Shown here piece after piece: positions 22,059 to 23,310 of a stretch of DNA of 23,310 nt. Both the position numbers and the translations under genes were made by a program. Within the stretch, counting starts at the first letter, position 1; each line of letters starts with the position of its first letter. The stretch comes from a virus. Location of the stretch: the IMG/VR virus record IMGVR_UViG_3300020601_000079, positions 1 to 23,310 of that record. One strand, written 5' to 3'. A model generated the notes under the pieces. It did no database searches. It was not told where the DNA came from and was given only the letters and a program-made list of their open reading frames with translations.

Positions 22059-23024
22059 ATGGGCGTAACAGCTAACACTAACGAGACTTATGATGTCTCT
22101 ACCATCAAAGAAGATCTGCAAGACGCGATGATCTCTATCTCTCCAACTGACACACCTGTGATGTCTGCTATTGGCCGTCGCAACGTGGAAAATACTTACT
22201 TCGAGTGGGGCGTAGTATCTCTAGCAGCAGCTAGCGGCGCTAACCGTGTAATCGAAGGTGAGTCTGCTCCCGGCAACGACGCACCAACTAACGCTGTCCG
22301 TCAGGGCAACTACACGCAGATTTCTGACAAGGTTGTAGAAGTATCTGACACTGCCAACGCTGTAAACGGCGCAGGCGATGCACAGACTACTGCCAAGCAG
22401 ATCGCATACAAGCTCAAAGAGCTGAAGCGTGACATGGAAACTATGCTTTGCGACAACGTAGCAGGCTCTGCCGGTGCTTCTGGCACTGCTCGTGCTTCTG
22501 CGGGTCTCCCTGCATTCCTTCGCACTAACGCTAACCGTGATGCCGGTGGTGCCGATGGTACTACTTCAGGTTCTGGCGATTCAGGTTACGTTGATGCAGC
22601 AGCAACTGACTCAGGCACTACTCGCGCAATCTCTGAGACTCTTCTCAAGAGCGTGATCGCTGATTGTTGGACACAGGGCGCTGAGCCTTCAGTCGTAATC
22701 TGTGGTCCTTCACAGAAGCAGACTATCTCTACCTTCACTGGTAACGCTACTCGCTTCAAAGAAGCAGAAGACAGCAAGCTGAACGCTGCTATCGATGTCT
22801 ACATCTCAGACTTCGGTGAGCTTCAGATCGTTCCTTCGCGCTTCAGCCGCTCACGCGACGTTTTGGTCCTTGACCCTAACTACGCACGAGTAGCATACCT
22901 CAAGCCTACTTCACAGAAGCCTCTAGCGCGTACAGGTCACGCCGAGCGTCGCTTGATCTCTGTTGAGTTCGGTCTCCAGGTAGACAACGAAGCAGCACAC
23001 GGTGTCATCGCTGACATCACATAA
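22059..23024 (+). CDS. Major capsid protein (SU10-type)
   Basis: A 321-residue HK97-fold capsid subunit. AGGTGA lies six bases before the ATG. The N-terminal part shows SPTDTPVMSAIGRRNVENTY (about 28-47) and FEWGVVSLAAASGANRVIEG (about 48-67). QISDKVVEVSDTANAVN, KELKRDMETMLCDN and the C-terminal SRDVLVLDPNYARVAYLKP also match the SU10 major capsid family. Codon use here is tuned toward C-ending codons, as in highly expressed genes. It is the last gene before a strong intrinsic terminator, which fits the end of the late structural operon. Confidence 0.93.
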   Translation: MGVTANTNETYDVSTIKEDLQDAMISISPTDTPVMSAIGRRNVENTYFEWGVVSLAAASGANRVIEGESAPGNDAPTNAVRQGNYTQISDKVVEVSDTANAVNGAGDAQTTAKQIAYKLKELKRDMETMLCDNVAGSAGASGTARASAGLPAFLRTNANRDAGGADGTTSGSGDSGYVDAAATDSGTTRAISETLLKSVIADCWTQGAEPSVVICGPSQKQTISTFTGNATRFKEAEDSKLNAAIDVYISDFGELQIVPSRFSRSRDVLVLDPNYARVAYLKPTSQKPLARTGHAERRLISVEFGLQVDNEAAHGVIADIT

Positions 23025-23033
23025 GTAGTACAG

Positions 23034-23064
23034 CAGGGGGCTTCTAACGAGGCCCCCTGTTTTT
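23034..23064 (+). terminator. Intrinsic transcription terminator after the major capsid gene
   Basis: CAGGGGGC (23034-23041) pairs perfectly with GCCCCCTG (23052-23059) around a 10-base loop, followed by TTTTT (23060-23064). This GC-rich 8-bp stem with a T run is the clearest terminator in the window and marks the end of the capsid cassette. Confidence 0.9.
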
Positions 23065-23077
23065 CTATGAGATGATT

Positions 23078-23310
23078 ATGCCAACACCCAGAAAAGGTAA
23101 GGCCAAAGTAAAGGTCACATCGTCAGGCAAGAAGGTCTCCTATGGGCAGGCCGGCAAGGCTAGCGATGGAGGACCCAGAGTCAGACCCGGTACAAGCAAG
23201 GGTGACTCATATTGCGCTAGATCATTAGGCATCAAGAAAGGCCTATCTAAAGAAAAACAGAACGACCCGAACACACCAAACAATTTAAGCCGCAAGCGAT
23301 GGAAGTGCAA
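23078..23310 (+). CDS. DUF6321-like phage protein (3' end outside window)
   Basis: An open frame of 77 codons runs off the window. It begins MPTPRKGKAKVKVTSSGKKV and contains YGQAGKASDGGPRVRPGTS, KGDSYCARSLGI and NDPNTPNNLSRKRWKC. This spacing of YGQAG, RPGT, YCARS and PNTPN..SR..W.C is the pattern of the DUF6321 family of small phage proteins of unknown function. The two cysteines and many Lys/Arg residues suggest metal or nucleic-acid binding, though this is inference. It starts 14 bases after the terminator, so it either has its own promoter downstream of the hairpin or depends on read-through. No strong ribosome site is seen. Confidence 0.75.
   Translation, partial: MPTPRKGKAKVKVTSSGKKVSYGQAGKASDGGPRVRPGTSKGDSYCARSLGIKKGLSKEKQNDPNTPNNLSRKRWKC

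Noticed and set aside
1-23310. tRNA genes, CRISPR arrays, insertion sequences, attachment sites
   Set aside because: Gaps between genes are nearly all under 50 bp; the longest (5561-5666) holds the minus-strand promoter and start. Nothing fits a tRNA cloverleaf, spaced repeats or a transposase.

Overview
This window is a 23.3 kb piece of a tailed, short-tailed (podovirus-like) phage genome. It carries a phage packaging and virion gene set and shows no bacterial housekeeping genes, tRNAs, integrase or CRISPR array. Nearly every gene lies on the + strand, in long chains whose stop and start codons touch or overlap. The portal resembles the P22 type, and the adaptor and major capsid proteins resemble the SU10 (phiEco32-like) families. 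No long-tail tape-measure gene or tail sheath is seen. The host cannot be read directly. The family mix and the frequent CTAG tetramers (avoided in enterobacteria) suggest an environmental, possibly marine, proteobacterial host; this is inference.

Layout. (1) 1-1731: end of the replication block, with the C-terminal part of an SF2 helicase, a primase-type zinc-binding protein and four small overlapping ORFs, one of them nested out of frame. (2) 1728-3378: small and large terminase. (3) 3419-5560: a large putative virion protein whose 3' end is overlapped by a likely minus-strand gene (5594-5385). That gene has its own promoter and ribosome binding site in the only sizeable intergenic gap (5561-5666). 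(4) 5667-12585: adaptor, tail-fibre/receptor-binding and tail-nozzle proteins. This includes an AT-rich island (7947-10426) with a candidate receptor-binding protein, a tail assembly chaperone-like protein and a sulfotransferase-like enzyme. (5) 12579-18733: a GNAT-like small protein that appears to start at ATC, then five proteins that are probably internal or ejected virion proteins. One of them holds 24 consecutive 11-residue repeats. (6) 18744-23024: portal, small linker protein, scaffold and major capsid, closed by a strong intrinsic terminator at 23034-23064. (7) 23078-end: the start of a DUF6321-like gene.

How it works together: terminase pumps DNA through the portal into a capsid built from the major capsid protein on the acidic scaffold. 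The adaptor and nozzle proteins complete the short tail, and fibres and the jelly-roll protein bind the host. The Ala/Gln-rich internal proteins are the likeliest candidates for proteins ejected with the DNA. The portal-scaffold-capsid cassette sits about 15 kb downstream of the terminase rather than next to it.

The items most worth a second look are the antisense gene at 5385-5679, the ATC start at 12579, the 11-residue repeat protein, and the sulfotransferase in the AT-rich island.
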